Assembly: GCF_030704685.1 (NCBI RefSeq)
Contig: NZ_JAUZDX010000013.1
Location: 124,001-188,000 of the forward strand
Reading direction: 5' to 3'
DNA: 64,000 nt
From: Acidovorax sp. A1169
GTDB taxonomy: Bacteria; Pseudomonadota; Gammaproteobacteria; Burkholderiales; Burkholderiaceae_C
The notes beneath the pieces are model-generated. The model searched no databases, had not been told where the DNA came from, and was given only the letters and a program-made list of their open reading frames with translations. Shown here piece by piece: positions 60,537 through 64,000 of the stretch; position 1 is the first letter of the stretch, and every line of letters starts with the position of its first letter. A program made the translations under genes and the position numbers.

Positions 60537-61114
60537 TGTCTCACCTCCAATGAGACCGCTTTGGCAGAACCTCTCATCAACCCAATGATTGGCATGCTTC
60601 TGTAGGGGCTGTCAACAGGGGTCTTGTCGACACACTCCAGGACATGCCGGACAAATCGATTGATGATTTCCCTCTTTTTATCCCGATTGTTATTAGGAAG
60701 CAATCTCAGACAATCAGCAAGATGAATGGAAAAATCAATATCTCCTTCTCGCCGATACACTTCACCCCACAAATCCCTCTCAAGAGCTGCCCACGGAAAA
60801 CGTGGGAGCATATGGCGATACCAGTAACGCAGCTCTGAAAGCCTCGTGACCTGAAAGCTCAGCTGAAGAGCCCTTTGCATCAATACCCGATCACGAACTG
60901 CCCGCCTGAAAACACGAAGCCCCATGGAGCTCACTTTTGACACTTCGTGCGTCAACAAAAAATCCAGGCACTCCCAGGCACTTTCTCTTTCAGCATGGGT
61001 CACATATTGGGAAATGCCATTCTCAACTCGACTATCCATGACATGAGACCCAATGGCTCGCCGAATCTCATCGATCGAAGAAAAATACATTCGACCCGCC
61101 TTAATAGTCATCAT
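60533..61114 (-). CDS. Probable immunity protein of the right-hand toxin locus
   Basis: 193 residues from ATG 61114 (MMTIKAGRMYFSSIDEIRRA), which overlaps the stop of the toxin-like gene at 61101. A frame open to 61246 would extend deeper into that gene and is not needed. The protein is helical and basic (LRVFRRAVRDRVLMQRALQL; LRYWYRHMLPRFPWAALERD; ADCLRLLPNNNRDKKREIIN) and relatively AT-rich in composition. The family is unknown to me. Coupled position and composition suggest immunity. Confidence 0.6.
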   Translation of the reverse strand: MMTIKAGRMYFSSIDEIRRAIGSHVMDSRVENGISQYVTHAERESAWECLDFLLTHEVSKVSSMGLRVFRRAVRDRVLMQRALQLSFQVTRLSELRYWYRHMLPRFPWAALERDLWGEVYRREGDIDFSIHLADCLRLLPNNNRDKKREIINRFVRHVLECVDKTPVDSPYRSMPIIGLMRGSAKAVSLEVRQ

Positions 61115-62732
61115 GACGATCCTCAAATTTATCAAATGGCAATCTGAATTCTTTTGCCCAATCAGATCTGGCCGGCTCCGGCCTGTAATGCCCAGATGAA
61201 TTCGTCCATCGAAAAAGTGTTCCTCTGTTGTTCTTTCCCGATCCAAATTTTATCTTTCCAGCATACTCCACCGGCTGCCCTCGCGCAATGTCGATGTGCC
61301 CTTGCTTCTCTTGCCCGCCAGCCAGTCCAACAAAAATCTGGCCCCCTTGAATTACATAGTTATAAGTTCCTTTTGCCGTCAGGGAATCACCGGAGCCATA
61401 TATTTTCCACCTGCCATCACTCCCCTGCCTTAGCTCACCCCTCTTCAGCTTGCGCGGATCGGGCTGATCCGTGAACAAATTTACAAACTGTCCATCGGCA
61501 TTTCTCAGTTGCGGGCTGCTGCTGCCATCAAGGAATGGTACGGAGACAGCATGTGCCTCTTGCTGCGTCGGCAGATTGCCTGCAGGTGGAGGTTTTGTAG
61601 AGGCCCCCCCACGAGCCAACCCAGAATAGAGCGCGGCGGGAAGCGAGGAATCCAATGACGTACCCTGTGCGACATCCGGCGACGCCAGCAAACCCATTGC
61701 CAGAGCAGCCTCGTGCACAGGCACCATCATCCCTTCAGCGAACCGTTTCGCGTCGCGTACACCACCTGCAAGCAGTCCCGCCTCCAAGGCATCCGGGTCT
61801 CCACGCACAGCAAGCATGCCGGACTCAAGCGCAATGATCTGCTTGACGACAGGTGCGACGGGCGGAGCGCGCGTTCCGTTGTTTCCGGGCAAAGACAACG
61901 GCGGCGCCGCCAGTGCCTGCTGCGCCTGCGTTGCTTGCTCTGGAGCTACCAGCAGGCTGCGGTCAAACAAGAAAACCTTGCTGACGCCCGCTTTTTTCAG
62001 AAATGCTTCCAGCGCACGGGGATCACCCTCCACGCTCAGCGTGCCTTCATCGGTCAAGCGCACTGCACCGACAAATGGCGATACCGAAACATCTGCGCTG
62101 GAATCCAAGACCTCGCCGCCTTGTGCACCCGATTCATGCAAGTCGATGACTGTGGCCAATCTCTGCGGCCCATCCGTCGCCTCGGTCGGCTGGGCCACGG
62201 CCCCGAGATTGGAGGAGAGCCCGGCAGGTGCTTCCGACACGTCCAAATGGCTGTCAGGCACGGCATGCGCTCCCTCCTCGACAGAGGCAGCGCCCACAGT
62301 TCGCAGTCCATGGGCATCCGAGTTGCGCGCTGCGGCGCTGGGCGAGCCGACAGGAGCGGCCGGTGCCGCCCTCTGGGCTGGCACGCGGGGCGCAGGCAGG
62401 TCGTCTGCACGCCTACCACCGTTTTCGGCAGTATTTGCCGATGCGACCCGCAGGGGATTGTGGACCCCGCCCAGTTCGCCGGCCATCTCCGCGAACACCT
62501 GCCCGGGCTGGTCGACCTCCCCCTTTTGCGCCAGCTGTTTCCCGGCTTCACCGGCACCACCCAAAGCGCCTTGCACACCAGCCTGCAGCGGTGCGTTGAT
62601 GGCCTGGCGCGCGGCCTGGTTCTTGAAGACCTTGGGTACCAGTGTCTTGCTGGCCAGGCCCCCGGAGACTGCATCCATCGTGCCCACGATGGCGCCACCC
62701 TTTCCAGCATAGGCCATGGCCTCGTGCAGCAT
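61101..62732 (-). CDS. Module-bearing toxin-type protein (right-hand locus), N-terminally truncated
   Basis: 543 residues as an open frame from 62732. Residues 1-100 are the Gly/Ala-rich helical segment (GKGGAIVGTMDAVSGGLASK; AGVQGALGGAGEAGKQLAQK) shared with units at 31 kb and the left edge. After a linker come two divergent modules: residues 221-277 (RLTDEGTLSVEGDPRALEAF, then LVAPEQATQAQQAL) and 296-352 (ALESGMLAVRGDPDALEAGL, then MVPVHEAALAMGLL). The C-terminal 90 residues (GTYNYVIQGGQIFVGLAGGQ; HIDIARGQPVEYAGKIKFG; FRWTNSSGHYRPEP) closely recall the polymorphic-toxin C-terminus with an S-G-H-Y-x-P signature (novel toxin 43 type). Two overlapping small genes follow. The ATG at 62732 has no proper ribosome site and abuts the frame of the upstream peptidase gene, so this is probably a fused or frameshifted remnant. 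Confidence 0.65.
   Translation of the reverse strand: MLHEAMAYAGKGGAIVGTMDAVSGGLASKTLVPKVFKNQAARQAINAPLQAGVQGALGGAGEAGKQLAQKGEVDQPGQVFAEMAGELGGVHNPLRVASANTAENGGRRADDLPAPRVPAQRAAPAAPVGSPSAAARNSDAHGLRTVGAASVEEGAHAVPDSHLDVSEAPAGLSSNLGAVAQPTEATDGPQRLATVIDLHESGAQGGEVLDSSADVSVSPFVGAVRLTDEGTLSVEGDPRALEAFLKKAGVSKVFLFDRSLLVAPEQATQAQQALAAPPLSLPGNNGTRAPPVAPVVKQIIALESGMLAVRGDPDALEAGLLAGGVRDAKRFAEGMMVPVHEAALAMGLLASPDVAQGTSLDSSLPAALYSGLARGGASTKPPPAGNLPTQQEAHAVSVPFLDGSSSPQLRNADGQFVNLFTDQPDPRKLKRGELRQGSDGRWKIYGSGDSLTAKGTYNYVIQGGQIFVGLAGGQEKQGHIDIARGQPVEYAGKIKFGSGKNNRGTLFRWTNSSGHYRPEPARSDWAKEFRLPFDKFEDRHDDY
61677..61847 (-). repeat. Module, divergent copy 2 of the right-hand locus
   Basis: Protein level only: ALESGMLAVRGDPDALEAGL, LAGGVRDAKRFAEGMMVPVH, EAALAMGLL. 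It follows the type A pattern, and its DNA is clearly diverged from the 31-48 kb copies. Confidence 0.65.
61902..62072 (-). repeat. Module, divergent copy 1 of the right-hand locus
   Basis: Protein level only: RLTDEGTLSVEGDPRALEAF, LKKAGVSKVFLFDRSLLVAP, EQATQAQQAL. It follows the type B pattern with D/E-G-T-L and G-D-P. Confidence 0.65.
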
Positions 62733-64000
62733 CTTCCTTCACAGTCAGCTTGACTAGCTTGGAGCGCCCATTCACCTGCATGTGCGCGAAGAAGCGATGA
62801 ACTGCGCGGATGTTCAGGTCGTCACTGCGGTCCTGCTTGCTCCAACCCAGGATTGCATGCTCAAACAAGCTGTCCGCATTGGCTACGGCCATGGAATGCG
62901 TAGCGGGTGTCTCGGACTTGGCCACAGCCTTGCCGCTGAGCATCTTGTCGAGTGAATTGCGCGATACCACTGCCTTGAGGCCAGTGGACTCGTTGGTTAG
63001 CTCTTTGCCCTGAAATTGCTTAACCGCCTCGCGTGCTTCGCTGAAGGTTGATGCTTCGCGCACCTTCGGCACTCGGGTTCGGCTGAACAACAAGGCAGTG
63101 CGTTGAGCCGTTCCATGCACAAGGTCAGTTGCGGCACCAGAAGTATCGTCGCGTGTGGAGCGTTCCCGCTGCGCAATGCCAAACGCCAAATCCACCAGGT
63201 CCTGCCCATCGAAAGCCTGCGGATTCCCGGTCAGCTTGCCCAGCAAGGCCTGCAGCGATGCCCGCACCCGCGCCAGCCACCCCTGCACCGTAGTGATGGG
63301 CCGCATGGCCGTGGGCTCCACGCCCAGGTCCATCGCCACCTGCACGGCATAGGGGAACAGTTCTTCGCTGCTGTAGCTGGCCGCGTCTGCGCCCGCCGGG
63401 CGCGAGGCATCCACGCGCCGCACCGCCTCGTCGTACACCTGCCGCTCCAGGCTGCCATCGGGCTTACCCACCCAGGTGCCGATTACCTCGTGCAGTTGCC
63501 TCCAGCCCCTCTCACCGAGCACCGCCTTGCCGTGCTTGTGCATCAGCTCGTGCGCAGCCACAGCCATCTCCTGGCCGGCTTCGATGTGGTCGGCGATCAG
63601 GAAGACGGTTTGTGTTTCTGGGTCGTAGAAGCCATGGGCAAGGCCGGTGTTTTGCGAGCCCATGTCCACCTCGCCGATCAGGGGTTCCCAGTGCTCCTTG
63701 ATCTCGTCTGAGGTGGTGGCCACCACACGGCCCCGGCCGCCAGCCAAGAGGCCCATGCTGTTGGTCAGCCTGGCAACCGCAGCGCGCACGGAATGAACGG
63801 TGGCGGGCTGCGATGGCAGGCCCCTGGCCTGCGAAGCCTGATCTGGCGCAGGTGGCGCGCTGCGGCTGAACTGCTGGCCCTGCCGGGATGGGCTGGGCGA
63901 GGACTGGGGTCGCGCAGCCGCCAGCAGCACCTTCCGCGCCTTGTCCACCTCATCGAGCCCGACCACAATGCCACCCTTGCGCTCGATCACGCGGTCCACA
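62548..64000 (-). CDS. Metallopeptidase/LPD3-type polyvalent protein, partial at the right edge
   Basis: Its 5' end lies beyond the window. From the edge inward it reads the end of a type B module (RVIERKGGIVVGLDEVDKAR), the linker QQFSRSAP, and the metallopeptidase domain also found in units 2-4, here with AAHELMHKHGKAVLG (zinc motif intact, near 63540) and GWRQLHEVIGTWVGKPDGSL. Then comes a domain like large-polyvalent-protein domain 3 (THSMAVANADSLFEHAILGW; NIRAVHRFFAHMQVNGRSKL; KLTVKE). Plausible protein ends near 62745, where the LPD3 domain is cut off and the frame runs on as Gly/Arg-rich text to 62548. The next gene begins in another frame at that point, so a junction or indel near 62735 has fused two partial genes. 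Confidence 0.6.
   Translation of the reverse strand, partial: VDRVIERKGGIVVGLDEVDKARKVLLAAARPQSSPSPSRQGQQFSRSAPPAPDQASQARGLPSQPATVHSVRAAVARLTNSMGLLAGGRGRVVATTSDEIKEHWEPLIGEVDMGSQNTGLAHGFYDPETQTVFLIADHIEAGQEMAVAAHELMHKHGKAVLGERGWRQLHEVIGTWVGKPDGSLERQVYDEAVRRVDASRPAGADAASYSSEELFPYAVQVAMDLGVEPTAMRPITTVQGWLARVRASLQALLGKLTGNPQAFDGQDLVDLAFGIAQRERSTRDDTSGAATDLVHGTAQRTALLFSRTRVPKVREASTFSEAREAVKQFQGKELTNESTGLKAVVSRNSLDKMLSGKAVAKSETPATHSMAVANADSLFEHAILGWSKQDRSDDLNIRAVHRFFAHMQVNGRSKLVKLTVKEDAARGHGLCWKGWRHRGHDGCSLRGPGQQDTGTQGLQEPGRAPGHQRTAAGWCARRFGWCR

Noticed and set aside
1-64000. CRISPR array, rRNA or tRNA genes
   Set aside because: No regularly spaced short repeats and no recognisable RNA gene were seen on either strand; a dedicated tRNA scan was not possible.

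Overview
The window is GC-rich DNA with dense, short-spaced genes. It carries two Bug-type tripartite tricarboxylate transporter receptors, each beside an amidohydrolase/amidase and a LysR regulator. This content is typical of a betaproteobacterium of the Comamonadaceae (Acidovorax and relatives); the assignment is inferred from gene content and base composition, not from a marker gene. No rRNA, tRNA or CRISPR array was recognised.

About 1.4-31 kb is mostly ordinary chromosome: an RTX-type secreted protein overlapping a GNAT acetyltransferase gene (2.3-4.8 kb), an M20 amidohydrolase/Bug/LysR group (6.0-9.5 kb), small metabolic genes (10-14.5 kb), three RCC1-repeat secreted proteins (14.7, 23.5 and 25.4 kb; the first broken by an amber codon), three overlapping paralogous membrane proteins (17.5-19.9 kb), a dienelactone hydrolase-like protein, a Sel1-repeat protein, and an amidase/Bug/LysR group (27.3-31.0 kb).

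About 31.1-48.8 kb is the striking part. One complete 1265-residue protein (31118-34915) has a degenerate lytic-transglycosylase-like N-terminus, Gly/Ala-rich helices, two copies of a roughly 50-residue module (core G-D-P/Q-x2-L-x3-L-x3-G-V) and a toxin-like C-terminus. A small gene overlaps its stop by ATGA and looks like an immunity gene. Behind it lie four further units that lack the N-terminus and start inside the shared module or peptidase sequence: RadC/JAB domains with a split RelA/SpoT-like tail, an unidentified lower-GC toxin-like tail with its own downstream small gene, a very long metallopeptidase/nuclease polyprotein, and a truncated stub. Most carry frameshifts that can be placed by comparing copies. 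The layout resembles a polymorphic-toxin locus with orphan C-terminal cassettes, built on the 'large polyvalent protein' domain repertoire. A second locus of the same family lies inverted at the right edge (60.2-64 kb), ending in a toxin-like tail followed by two overlapping small genes, and a decayed fragment lies at the left edge (1-968).

About 48.8-60.1 kb is again chromosomal: a CorA-like transporter, an SRPBCC protein, an unusual GFA-PAS-GGDEF fusion, a DadA-like oxidoreductase, two paralogous secreted proteins, and a serralysin-like metalloprotease whose C-terminus resembles that of the RTX protein at 3-5 kb. Family assignments are from motifs read by eye; no search was run.
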